NCBI GenBank assembly: GCA_009760855.2
Contig: WPIO01000077.1
Location: 1,709,001 to 1,773,000 of the forward strand
Reading direction: 5' to 3'
DNA length: 64,000 bases
Source: Cristatella mucedo
Lineage: Eukaryota > Bryozoa > Phylactolaemata > Cristatellidae
The notes under the pieces are model-generated. The model ran no database searches. It had not been told where the DNA came from and saw only the letters and a list, made by a program, of their open reading frames with translations. A program made the position numbers and the translations under genes. Every line of letters starts with the position of its first letter. The stretch's first letter is position 1. This document shows, one piece after another, positions 35,310 through 45,644 of the stretch.

Positions 35310-36960
35310 AAGAGCAGCGGCTAAGGATCACTATATTGATCAAAGAGTGCCATCATGCCTACTTTTGATGCAAACTGGGAGGTCGGGATAAAAAATGGGC
35401 ACCTCACATGGTGTGCAAGCCATGCGTAGAAAATTCAAGACCGTAGTTTAAAGGGTAAGCAAATACAAGCCATTTGGAGTAAGAATGATTTGGAAACAGC
35501 AAACCGGCCGTGTTTTGGGTTTTTTCTGCATCACTTAAGTGTAGCTTTTCAGCAATAAGAATATAAATACAATTCAATATCCAAATATACCATCAGCGAT
35601 GCGACCTCTGCCACACAATGATGAGGTGGAGTCTCTGTTAGACATGTTGCACTTGATGATATATTGACAGAGATTTGAGTTCAACTGAAGGTGACGTTGA
35701 TGAAAACTATGCTGGTTTTGATTTTATAACCCATACAATAATGTCACAATCTGATCTTGATGATTTAGTGAGAGAAATTGACCTGCCCAAAGAGTCGGCT
35801 GAGCTCTTCGGTTCTAGATTAAAAGAGAGAAATTTTTGCGCTGGGTACTAAGTTTTCGTATTATAGGCATTGTGAAAAAGAGTTTCTATCGTAATTTTTG
35901 ACGAAGGATTCACTGATCTATTGCAACAACGTCGAAGGATTAGTTAACCGAATAGAAAAGTGCTATTATCTAAATGGTTGGAGACTCTTCATTGATTCAT
36001 CAATTGCCATTTAAGGGGATTTATGCATCACAATGGGAGCACATGTTCCTCTTTGCCGGTTGCACATTCTGTGCAATTGAAAGAGACTTAAGGAATAACT
36101 ACTTCTCATTGTCACAATGGAAGCACACGTTCCTCTTTGCCGGTTGCACATTCTGTGCAATTGAAAGAGACTTAAGGAATAAATACTTCTCAATAAAATT
36201 AAATACGATTAAAACCAGTCTAGGCATGGGGCGATTTAGAGGTCATTACCGTTCTGCGTGGACTTCAAGGTGGCTATACAACATTTCCGTGCTTTTATGT
36301 CCGCTTGATAGTTGCACTGATGGTACCAGAGCGAACACATTTTGCGCCGCGGAGAGAAATCATCCGAGAGCTTGAAAATGCTATTTTTTCCCTTGCACAT
36401 AAAGCTTAGACTATTTTAAATTATGTTAAGGCTCTGAACCAAGACGGCGATACCTTAAAGTGATTACAAGAAACTTTTCCTTTAACTTATGAGTTAGCGA
36501 TACAAGCTGGAATTTTGTTGATCCACAGATAGAGAATTGCTCAAAAACACATAGCTTGTGACAAAATTACTGGGTTCGAGTTGCAGGTATGGAATGGAAT
36601 GGATTTAAGTCTGTGGTAGAGAATGTTCTCGGCAATCACAAGTTTGCTCACTACGCGCGAAGCACTTTGCAGCAGAATGAGTGCCAAGATATATTTTATA
36701 AATTCTCACCATGACTATTTCCCATTACGTTTAGGAAAATTCATTGAGGAACTGGGTAAGAGGTTCGATCAGCAGATATGTGAAATGCAGCGTTGACATC
36801 AAGGCCGCTGGCATGATAGCATAATGGCCGATTACTGTTCGAGAAATTCAGCTGTTGAGCATAGCAGAAAGTCGACGAAGAATTAGTTTAAAAGCATTTG
36901 AATAAACGAAGGAAGACTTGTGTTTAAGTTTCGCATAACCTAGATGATATTGCTATTAAA
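35310..36960 (+). pseudogene. Decayed copy of an uncharacterised animal protein family
   Basis: Fragments in all three plus frames line up, in order, with a multi-copy protein family that I recall from aphid, Hydra and other invertebrate genomes: CHHAYF and WAPHMVCKPCVEN (about 35350-35430), FGNSKPAVFW (about 35490), a DLDDLVREIDLPKESAEL segment (35755-35808), NGWRLFIDSS (35972-36001), VLRGLQGGYTTFPCF (about 36258-36302), LNQDGDT, VENVLGNHKFAHY (about 36617-36655), LGKFIEELGKRFDQQICEM (about 36735-36790) and HQGRWHDSIMADYC (about 36797-36838). Many stops and frameshifts make it dead. No introns are apparent. The family has cysteine/histidine motifs and unknown function; a mobile-element origin is possible but not shown. 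Confidence 0.75.
36031..36198 (+). repeat. 84-bp tandem duplication within the pseudogene
   Basis: Two copies (36031-36114, 36115-36198) differing at a handful of bases. The length is a multiple of three, so in one frame it repeats 28 residues (FLFAGCTFCAIERDLRN in both). Confidence 0.95.
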
Positions 36961-37157
36961 GGATTCTAAGAACTGTATGCATTGCACGGGAAAGTATTGT
37001 AAAATAATAATGCAAATTGTTAAAATCCAGACCTGCTGAATTAAAACAAGTTACAGATTCTGAAATAGCATAAAAAATGTATACCTATCACATATTAGAT
37101 TAAAAACAACTGACAAATATGGTAGTAAAGTCAGTATAATTTCCAATAATAGACATA

Positions 37158-37330
37158 AATAAGGTTAGCTGATTTAACAGTTTAATTTATATAGTGGCAG
37201 AAGAGCCTTAACAATTATTACCACGGCTTGCAGTGGTCAATAAAGGATTGCCCACTGCAGGACTCGAAACCACGATCCGGGTCTTAAAGAGCGAGCATCT
37301 TACCCATGGGCTTAGACCCCGGGGCTACAT
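37158..37330 (-). mobile_element. SINE-B copy 3
   Basis: Minus-strand copy with degenerate head (CCCATGGGTAAGATGCTCGC), box B TGGTTTCGAGTCCTGC, GGGCAATCCTTTATTGACCA, 3' end TGTTAAATCAGCTAACC. Confidence 0.8.
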
Positions 37331-37469
37331 AGCAAAATTTGAGCATGCTTAGATAAGTCTATCGGGTCCCCGACAGTCTATGCCTTTCTTTACGTCCTAC
37401 TTAGGCTGTAATCACTGCCTTTCTATTTTCCTGCCGATGCGATGAGACGCCTGGAGGTAAATATTTAGC

Positions 37470-37665
37470 AATACTAGCTGATTTAGCAGTCTCTTTTGCA
37501 TAGCGACAGACGAGCCTTTACGGCTATCACCACCATTTGCAGCAGCCAAAAAGGATCGCAGCCCACCGCAGGATTCGAACCCTGACTTTCACGACCTCGG
37601 TCCCGAGGTCGTGAAAGCAACCGCCTTACCTAGTGTGCCTTCACGGCTCCACCAGATGGTGCAAG
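37470..37665 (-). mobile_element. SINE-B copy 4
   Basis: Best-preserved SINE-B. Minus strand: GCCGTGAAGGCACACTAGGT, GGCGGTTGC, a palindrome (CACGACCTCGG.. CCGAGGTCGTG), box B GGGTTCGAATCCTGC, AAGGCTCGTCTGTCGCTATG, TAAATCAGCTAGTATT. It lies 140 bp from copy 3, same orientation. Confidence 0.85.
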
Positions 37666-38521
37666 CCTTCAAAGCTTCTCGGCTCCTCTACCGCGAACGC
37701 TGGCACCACTATAGTACACCGAATCTCTCCGTCGTTCGCTAGCCCCTCGCCGAGAAGCGCGTCGAGTTCACGGTTTTTGCAGTCGACTTAACTGTTTCAA
37801 AGTTGACTTTTCCATCCCTTCTCTATCTTGCGCCGCCCAACCAGCTATCCGAAGCCCCTGCTATTCAGACTTTCCTCTGCCCGACAGCTACTCCTCCGGG
37901 CGCTCAGCTGACTACCCCTGACCTCTTCAGCTTCACCCCTGACCTCAGCTTTACCTCTTATGAATTTCAAATCATCTATAGACCATGACTTCAGTTCCTT
38001 TTCTCCCAAATACCTAAACTACTTACTGACTGACTTCTTACCAACTCGGTCTTACGAAATCCCGTGACTAGACAACATTCACGCGGAAGCTCAAACCTTA
38101 CCTGCTCCCCACAATATTTGCTTCATCCGTATGAATTGTTCGCAATGGGTTGTAGCGTAACACAATTTTGCATACTGTTTTCTCTGCCAGTCATCGATCG
38201 GACCAGACCGGTCTTTCTCTCCTATGTGGATGGGAATCTGTTAAGAACCAGACCCTCACTGCATTTACCCTTGAACTTGCTATGCTACAATATCTCTTTA
38301 AATCTGGCTCGTTGATCAAGCAGGCGTTGTGGTTACAGCTCGCAGGACGCAGATCTTGGAGCTTTGGCACTAACATACGTCGACGAGTCCTCTAGCCACC
38401 CTTGATTCGAGCTGGGCCTATTAATCTGAATGCGAAGCGAATGCACGGATGCACGCGTTCGAGAGCATACGAGAGTGCCAGCGTCTGTCTGTCTGTCAAG
38501 ACGTTGATCGTGCGCTCGCTC
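37666..38521. other. Unassigned spacer
   Basis: Pyrimidine-rich at 37780-38110 on the plus strand. The open frames here lack recognisable motifs. Confidence 0.3.
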
Positions 38522-39829
38522 CTCGAATGGGTCGTGGCAGACCAGCTGAACTCGTATATCGAAACCTCACACCTTGCTAGTAAGTTCCAGTCTGGCTTTA
38601 GAGCTAATCACTCCACAGAGTCAGCATTGCTTCGGGTATACAACGACCGACTTAGGAATGCAGACATGGGTAGAGTGTCTCTGCTTGTTTTGCTTGATCT
38701 TTCGGCAGCTTTTGATACCATCGATCACAAAGTTCTTCTAGAGCGCCTCACATCTCGCCTGGGCATCACTGGCACTGCTCTGCAGTGGTTCAGGTCCTAT
38801 CTCAGTGGGAGACTCCAGAGTATTGACGTGAATGGACAAAGATCATCTGAAGTACCTCTGAAATATGGAGTACTTCAGGGCTCAGTGCTAGGTCCGGTTC
38901 TTGTCACGGTTTATACTCTGCCTCTTGCTGATGTGATTGCCAAGCACAATCTAGGCTTTTACTTCTATGCGGATGACACTCAGTTGTACCTTTGCTTTGA
39001 TCCTTCCCAGCCTTCGAGCACCTCAAATTCTCCCAACTCACTAGCTGCATGCATTGATGACATCCGCACATGGATGGCAGCAAACTTTCTAAAACTTAAC
39101 GATGATAAAACTAACTTACTAGTTATGGGCAAACCCAGTGTGATCCGGAGATTGGAAAGGCTGACTCTCAAAATTGGCTCTGCCAGCATATCTCCAGTTG
39201 AATCAGCTCGAAATCTAGGTGTCATATTCCAAAGCAACCTCTCGTTAGACGACCATATCAGCTCCACAGTCAAATCAGCCTATTTTCAGCTTCATAACAT
39301 TGCTAAACTTCGGGCTTGTTTAGATAAAGACACCACATCTAAGTTGGTCCATGCATTCGTGACATCCCGTCTCGACTCCTGCAACTCACTGCTTACTGGC
39401 CTACGAGCATGTGCGATCAGGCGATTGCAGCTGGTGCAAAACTCTGCAGCTAGGCTTGTCTGTCGTGAGCGTCGCAGTTGCCACATTACTCCACTTCTCG
39501 CCGACCTGCACTGGCTACCAGTCAAGCAACGGATTGACTTCAAGGTTTTGTCGCTCATTGTTTGGTCCCTTCATTCTATGGCTCCAGCCTATCTGTCAGA
39601 TGTACTACCCCATCAGGCCAAGCATCGTACCACCCGCTTTTCGGAATCCAACAGTCTTGAAATACCTCATACAAACCTTAAATCCTTTGGAGACCGTGCA
39701 TTTAGTTCATATGTTCCCAAAGCCTGGAACTCCGTCCCGACCTGCGTCAGAACATCCCATGACCTGACCACATTTAAAAGGAACCTAAAAACACACCTAT
39801 TTAGGACAGCATTTAGTGGGTCCTTGTGA
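38522..39829 (+). CDS. LINE-A reverse transcriptase, intact C-terminal two-thirds
   Basis: An uninterrupted frame of about 435 LINE-derived residues, from VVADQLNSYIETSHLASKF to the family's normal end TAFSGSL. FQSGFRANHSTESAL, LLDLSAAFDTIDH, FYADDTQLY (catalytic box intact) and HWLPVKQRIDFKVL are all present. The usual GVPQGSVLGP reads GVLQGSVLGP, a Pro-to-Leu change in a conserved motif, which may impair activity. The frame extends upstream to an ATG at 38402, but 38402-38521 is flanking DNA, open by chance. It lacks the endonuclease, so it cannot move on its own. Confidence 0.88.
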   Translation, partial: LEWVVADQLNSYIETSHLASKFQSGFRANHSTESALLRVYNDRLRNADMGRVSLLVLLDLSAAFDTIDHKVLLERLTSRLGITGTALQWFRSYLSGRLQSIDVNGQRSSEVPLKYGVLQGSVLGPVLVTVYTLPLADVIAKHNLGFYFYADDTQLYLCFDPSQPSSTSNSPNSLAACIDDIRTWMAANFLKLNDDKTNLLVMGKPSVIRRLERLTLKIGSASISPVESARNLGVIFQSNLSLDDHISSTVKSAYFQLHNIAKLRACLDKDTTSKLVHAFVTSRLDSCNSLLTGLRACAIRRLQLVQNSAARLVCRERRSCHITPLLADLHWLPVKQRIDFKVLSLIVWSLHSMAPAYLSDVLPHQAKHRTTRFSESNSLEIPHTNLKSFGDRAFSSYVPKAWNSVPTCVRTSHDLTTFKRNLKTHLFRTAFSGSL

Positions 39830-40072
39830 TTCGTCCTCGATGTGCTTATGCGTGCTGACACTGTGCATGCTGCCACTAACCACATTTGCATGCTGACCCT
39901 GTGCATGTCACCCCTAACCATATTATTCATTTCGTCTGTTTTTCAAGCATGATTTTACTTACCATTCAATTGCATTTCACTTTACAGCAAATGTAAAGCG
40001 CCTAGAGAGAGATTAAGTTCTCTGAGGGCGCTTTATCAAGTGAATTATTATTATTATAATTATTATTGCAAC
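38522..40072 (+). mobile_element. LINE-A copy 6, recent
   Basis: 5'-truncated at the reverse transcriptase (similarity begins with GGGTCGTGGCAGACCAGCTG). It has an intact coding end, full 3' UTR, hairpin (about 39990-40035) and an ATT-repeat tail. It sits downstream of, and opposite to, the last exon of gene A. Confidence 0.92.
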
Positions 40073-40966
40073 TGCTCGGTCACGAGCTGCGCCCTCGCCG
40101 CCGTCGACCCACAGTACACCTGTGGTAGTAGCGGCCGAACGCAGCACTCACAGAGGCCATAGCAGCGGCAGTACTGAGCGAGTTAGTACGGTTACAGGCA
40201 CAGTCTTAGCTTTTACGTATGTACCTATGGATATATCCCCTTTCTCTGCAAAACTAAGAAACCATCAATGACTCGGTATTGCATCCGAAACGAAGATTCG
40301 GCCGTATTTTATTTGGAAAGTGTACGTCTTCAACGCTTGCAAATCGGATGTGAATTTTTGGCGAAAGCACTGGAGTACGTATGCTTAGCCAAATTGAAAT
40401 TGTGGAGCACGAGTGGGTAGGCGGTGTAATTATGAAATGAGGCCGATTTTTCGAGCTATCAGCCAGAACCTTCCAAAGTGAGTCTGCTAGATTTGCTTGC
40501 AACTTTTAGCCGACCAAACAGTCAGCCGAGCCCCTTAGTAACGGGCCGGATTTAGCAAATTCGACAACGTGTTATCTAAAAAAGGCTACCAAGCGAGCGT
40601 TCATCCTCCACCATTTCGCAGCCACAATGGTGAATGTATGCACGATTTGGAACGTTCTAGCTGCCCGCACATGCATTCAGGCAGCGAATCGCATCGCTTC
40701 GTCGGGGGCGCTGGGGAGGCCCAGCGTCACTCAACGTCAGTGAGGCCACCAATCTTATCCTAGTGTGAAAATCGCATCGCGTGACTCGCACACTCGCCGT
40801 CGTAGGCGTGAGCGCTTTGAGCGGTAGCAACCAGCGGACAGCCAACTGACTGCCGCGCCTCGCCATCTATTTTTCGACAAACATCGGGCAAAAGACGGCG
40901 TCTGTTTTGCTCGCTATTTGTCAAGCAAGCAAGGGGCGCAGCCAACTGGAAGTGAATCCTGATACG
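40073..40966. other. 3' flank of gene A
   Basis: This is downstream of the gene A stop codon on the minus strand and should hold its 3' UTR. An AATAAA signal on the minus strand lies at 40308-40313, about 650 bp past the stop. 40700-40960 is CpG-rich. Confidence 0.4.
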
Positions 40967-41163
40967 CTAGCGATTTCCGCCGCTGCCGGCGACCTTGATA
41001 TCATTCAACTCGACCTCGCTGGCGGTGGCGGGCGGCTCCACGTCGTCGTGGAGCAGCCGCTTGTCAGCCGTCGTTGCGTTCGCCAGGGATGCTCGGCGGT
41101 AGACGGAGACTGCCGCCGCGCACAGTGAGCACGTGAGCATAGTAGCGGCGAAGTGGAAGTATC
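40967..41163 (-). CDS. SLC51A: OST-alpha gene A, last exon
   Basis: A 197-bp exon after acceptor CACCAG. It starts with two phase bases, matching the one-base end of the exon at 44254-44506 (together a Gly codon), and encodes 64 further residues to a TAG at 40967-40969. A membrane segment (YFHFAATMLTCSLCAAAVSV) ends in YRR, then a hydrophilic acidic tail. Vertebrate SLC51A ends the same way: last helix, YYRR, short cytoplasmic tail. The acceptor tract is modest, so the exact start is slightly uncertain. The phase fit and family layout support it. Confidence 0.75.
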
Positions 41164-41715
41164 CTGGTGATCGAGAAGCAGTTTCCTCATTGAGCACGGG
41201 CATTGCCAATGGCTTGAACGCGTGCACATCTCAAAAGCACGCCAAATGCACGGTAACAAGGCACGTCTAGAGCAGTGAGAAGCCGAAGATTTGCTTGCTG
41301 GCTTCAGTGAGCGACGAAACGTGTTCCTTCACCTAGCTTGATGATGCACCGAAACTCGAGCACTCAATTATTTTGGTACAATTGCAATATTTTATCTATA
41401 ATTGCAATATTTTTATTGCAAATTTTATCCCAAATCCTGGCATCTATTTTGGAGTAGCTTGAGTGCAGACTTGCCCGATTTGCCGGAATTCAAGCGATTA
41501 GCCCTGATTTAGTTTCCAATTCAGCTCCCTCGCTAGCATAAATCATGATCTTGATCTTAGAGCTACCTCGCCATCATCCCTCGTGACCATGATCTGCGAT
41601 CTCAAAACGACTGAAAAAAGCAATCGTGCAGGAAAAGCTAATTGGGACAAACAGAGTTTCCCTAACAAAATGTTCAGTTCGTACACTATCCTGTAATTGA
41701 TGGACACACACATGT

Positions 41716-41718
<3 letters not shown>

Positions 41719-41799
<81 letters not shown>

Positions 41800-41872
41800 A
41801 CACACGCACACACACACAAACGCACACACACGCACATACACACACACACACACGCACACACATCTACATACC
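41719..41872 (+). repeat. (CA)n microsatellite
   Basis: CA run of about 150 bp with sporadic CG or CAGA variants, preceded at 41703-41718 by CACACACATGTCCTCA. It lies in the 3,090-bp intron of gene A. Confidence 0.97.
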
Positions 41873-43284
41873 TGACACACAAACACTCATATACACGTGC
41901 ATACATACAACAAACTTGAACGGCTGCGTGACTGTACTATAAGAGAACTAAGCAGCTTTATAATCAAGACGTTTTGCAGTATACATGTTTCTTTCTTGTA
42001 GTCAACGACCCTTGGTGAATGATGCATCAACTTATCAAGTTCCGCACTGCGGAACTCACTTTCGTATTTCTCGTGCATTTCTTTCACATTTCGGCTTGCA
42101 GGTTCTGGAAAGCCTGTGTACTAACCATCGTCCTTGCTAGTCTTTGCTGTCACCTAATTTTTAGTCACATTTATGAAAGGAATTTCACTATTTTTTCCCC
42201 CGAAATCTATGCAGTTCGCTATCGAATGCGAACACTATCCGATTTGAATGAGCTCTGAACCAGAGTCTTAGCTTAGCGCTATAGTGCTCGAACATCATGC
42301 TTTAGGTCATGGAAATGAGTCATGCAGTAGACATTTATCTATTGTTAGCTGCGGGAGCGGCAGCCTGTAGTCGCTAAGTCCAAGCCAAGCGGTAGCCGGA
42401 AGGGCTCTCATGCGACTCTACCAATGAGGCTGCTGAATCAGCCAAAATGCACTTTCATTCTTGAGCAAAGTTAAGAAAACTTGCTTTATAGTTATGCTAG
42501 AGTTTTCATAATTTGCTGTATCTTCTTAAAGATGTTTCATCAGACGGCACATTTCCTTAAATATTGGAAACATGTTAGACAGAAAAATAGAGCATGAGAT
42601 GAATGTGCATAGAAAGTATCTGAAATAAATGCGGTTGCTGTCAAGTGGGAGTAGGCAGAAACTAAGCTAACGGATAGGATCAATACGGGTAGGATCAGTG
42701 TTACATGATAATGCATAGGGAAACACCTGCATCTTTGTAGGTAAAGTGCCTCGTATTTTTGAGGATTTTTACGTAAAGAGCTTCGTATTTAAGAGGCTTT
42801 TATTGGAAAGGCCATGGAAGATGTACGTGGACCAATTTCACATTAATGCTAGTTGAGATTTACGGGCTATTTCATTCTATTCTGTTTCACATAAGATTAC
42901 TAAATTGGCTCCGCAACTGTAAAAGTCATCGGATACTTACGGCTATCGGGCTTAAATATGAAATGTATGTAACCAATATTAACCACAGTCCTTAAAAAAC
43001 GACACTCATTCAAGTCTAGTGAAGCGCCGCAAGTTTGAATTATAACATGAAGATTATATTTTATTAACAGAAGTATTAGACTACTACCTCAGTGCGAATG
43101 TTTCCTATATTTCCCGAATTGAAATGACTGACTTTGGTAATTTCGTGCCCATAACAGGGATAGATTATGTTGATACACCTAGACGATTTTTACTAATACA
43201 AGCACGGCTATAAATAGTCATTACATCAAAACCATCACCAAAATATTACTGGAATAGTGTGAACTGCAATCTGCTAGGCAATGA
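41873..43284. other. Gene A intron, unassigned part
   Basis: AT-rich with no recognisable exon or repeat. The open frame at 42019-42258 (+) is antisense to the gene and has no family motif. Confidence 0.35.
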
Positions 43285-43460
43285 AATTAAAGGTTAGCTA
43301 ATCGAAAAGCCTTTTCATTTACATAACGGCAGAGGAGACTTAACGACTATCGCTTGGCTATCAGAGGACAATAAATGACTGCCTGACACGGTGGGACTCG
43401 AAACCCACGATCACGGGCATGGAGTGCGAGCGCCTTACTGTGGGGCTAGGGCTAAGAGGC
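43285..43460 (-). mobile_element. SINE-B copy 5
   Basis: Diverged minus-strand copy: CCCACAGTAAGGCGCTCGCA, box B GGGTTTCGAGTCCCAC, 3' end AAGGCTTTTCGATTAGCTAAC. Within the gene A intron. Confidence 0.7.
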
Positions 43461-44253
43461 TAGCAATGCTCAACCTTATTCCAATCTGTGAGAAAATCGA
43501 ATTACTGGGATTCCGAGCTGCAAAAATAAAATAAAACGTGGCTGCTAGCAAGGAAGGAAGTGTATTTGTAAAATAAAGTACTCCAAGCTTTCGACGCATT
43601 CATCTTCTGATTACGACTGTTTGATCTAGAAGGTGAGGCGAAATGATAATAGCTATTGATTCTGAAGCTAAGTGGAGAGTTTCGCGACGAGTTGGTGACA
43701 GAGAAAAACACATAGACCCATAGATCCGATGAAAGACACCATGAAGGCTACTGGATACAAACGCTCAAGACCTTCTTGTTGAAAGAGCAGCTACGCAGAC
43801 TCACAGTGTGCTACATGCAACGCTCTGACATAGCAGCAGCTTAGTTATCGTAGAGTTGCAGATTGGTGAAACAACCGATTTGTAGTGGCTAGATCTGCTT
43901 CGCCCAGATCAAGCTCGCGGGCCTTATCCATGAGCTTGCTTCTCAGCGAACCCCACCCTTATTGATGCGCTTGGATACGCTTGCTTCATTGGAGTGCTAG
44001 CACAATGCTTCGATGTCCAGCGAAATCGAAGTCGAGGAGCCACAGACAAATAGCTCATCCATCGAGTGAGCTCGGCGACACCTCTAATGTATCACTAATA
44101 AATAACCACTGATGCATAGTTTTGAGAAGAAGATTCAAGTAGTCACGGTATCGGCACTGATCTCCCCTGTAGTGGCGCGAGTTAGGGCGAATGACAAAAG
44201 CATGCAACGAGCAACAAACACCGAGTTCTTACGGGGAAAGTGACGTCACTCAC
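43461..44253. other. Gene A intron, near the donor
   Basis: No repeat or exon recognised. Confidence 0.35.
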
Positions 44254-44506
44254 CACTGGCGATTTGATTGGCCGGAGCGTTGATGGTACAGCGAATTATC
44301 CCGGTGGAGGTGAGGATATTGACGGTGACATTAGCTAAGCTTGTGCTCAAAATGATGAATACCAGAGTCAAGAACCGGCCAGCAATCATTGTCGCCGTCA
44401 GATGAGTCTTAGTGACACGCAGAAGTAAGGACAGGCCGTACATGGCGAATAAGAAGGACACCGTACTAAGGACGGTGACGTACAAGAAGGCGCCACGAGG
44501 GCTGAA
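44254..44506 (-). CDS. SLC51A: OST-alpha gene A, exon with two membrane segments
   Basis: A 253-bp exon with acceptor TTATTGCAG and donor AGTG|GTGAGT, 84 codons plus one base. FSPRGAFLYVTVL opens a membrane helix (FLFAMYGLSLLL), then RVTKTHLTATMIAGRFL and a second helix (TLVFIILSTSLANVTVNIL), ending STGIIRC. In OST-alpha/TMEM184 proteins the matching block reads as a helix with LFAMYxLxLFY, a short loop, a KF..LF helix and a C-terminal G.I. The order and spacing agree closely. The 97-bp intron upstream (44507-44603) is short and clean. Confidence 0.88.
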
Positions 44507-44603
44507 CTGCAATAACGAGCAAGTGGAATTAATAAGCGTATTTTCCGAGGCTCGCTTTCGTTGTACCTGGCGTAGCGCAAGAGGGCGCCATGAGGTGACC
44601 TAC

Positions 44604-44715
44604 CGACGATGGGTCGTAACTGCCGTTGACCCACAAAATGGCGGAGAGGCCCATAAGCACGGGTCGCAGGAGCAGGCACTGTAATATGAGTATCAAAATG
44701 CCGCCGATGAACCCA
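44604..44715 (-). CDS. SLC51A: OST-alpha gene A, exon with central membrane segment
   Basis: A 112-bp exon: one base completing an Arg codon from the exon at 45486-45644, then 37 codons ending phase 0 at TCG|GTAGGT. It encodes GFIGGILILILQCLLLRPVL and a helix, then NGSYDPSS. The family has LGPFQY..K or LQ.TVVRP followed by a helix and GIYD at this place, and the IYDP of vertebrate SLC51A is echoed by SYDP. Phase matches on both sides are exact, which argues strongly for a functional gene at least in this part. Confidence 0.87.
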
Positions 44716-44824
44716 CTGAAACGGTCCGAAGTAGCAGCCAGCTTCACTCCTGCTTATAAAATAAACCTGCAAGGTCGCTCAAAAGCATGCCGCTTAGTCA
44801 ATTCTACCTATCAGCTTTAAATAG

Positions 44825-45005
44825 AAAAATACTAGCTGATTTAACAGCCTCTTCTGCATGGCGACAGAAGAGCCTTGCTGGCTATCACCACCACTTGCAG
44901 TGGAAATAAAGGATTGCCCACTGAAGGATTTGAACCCATGACGTTGGGACCGAGGTCTTAAAAAGCAACCGTGTTAGCTAGTGTGCACCACGGCTCACCA
45001 AATCA
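44825..45005 (-). mobile_element. SINE-B copy 6 in gene A intron
   Basis: Minus-strand copy: GCCGTGGTGCACACTAGCTA, CACGGTTGC, box B-like GGGTTCAAATCCTTC, AGCAAGGCTCTTCTGTCGCC, CTGTTAAATCAGCTAGTATT. Fills part of the 770-bp intron 44716-45485, in the same orientation as the gene. Confidence 0.85.
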
Positions 45006-45485
45006 AACGCAGTGTAATGCGCTCTTTTCTAGTTTTTGAAAGCACTTCGGTTCTACTTTGTTTAACAATTAGTTTTGCCACCAGTTTTGTAAAATATAGC
45101 ATTCCAATATGATTGGTTAAGTATGTTGCAGGAAGGCAAGTCATGTTTGTTCGATTTATTACAATTGGTTAGCATAGCAAGAAGTGCGAGCTGTTTGGTG
45201 AGACGTGCTGCGAAAAAAAGCAAAATAGGATTGTAATTTTGTCTACTGCATTCCGCCACTGGTAAGGTCTGCTCGCCTTTAGGGTCTTTACCACGGCTGT
45301 CATCGCAGATAAGCGTGGTGCCGCATTGTGAAGTTTGTAGGAGTAAGCAACAAGAGGTTCAACCAGTCATAGCTAAATATGATGTTCATGTTTCGCACAG
45401 AGTGCCTAGCACGTGATCACGAACTACATCGATCGTAGACGTAGAAAAAATGTATGGCCGCAATGTTCCATTTGTTGCAACTTAC

Positions 45486-45644
45486 CGAGACACTTCCTTT
45501 GTGGGCAGGCACACGCAGCAGCAGCAGCATGGCGGCGACCTGAGCGAGACCTTGGTGAATGCAGCCTTCCTTAAGAGCTCCTCTTTGCCGCCGAGGCCAG
45601 CGACCATCGAGCAGGCCATCTTCCACAGCACCACTGCCAGATAT
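45486..45644 (-). CDS. SLC51A: OST-alpha gene A, exon with GGKE and Cys5 motif
   Basis: A 159-bp exon (acceptor CCGTCCACAG, donor TCTCG|GTAAGT). It encodes a membrane segment (YLAVVLWKMACSMVAG), LGGKEELLRK, then SLRSPPCCCCCVCL. A GGKE block followed by a run of five cysteines is the signature of the vertebrate bile-acid and steroid transporter subunit SLC51A; TMEM184 relatives have GGE but no such run. The cysteines are usually thought to be lipid-modified at the cytoplasmic face. Phases (start: one base completing a codon; end: two bases) fit the exon at 44604-44715. The exon encoding the preceding loop and second membrane segment was not located. Confidence 0.92.

Noticed and set aside
41543-41942. 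Open frames across the CA repeat on both strands (Cys-Val and Thr-His repeats)
   Set aside because: Products of the dinucleotide repeat, with no conserved flanking coding sequence.
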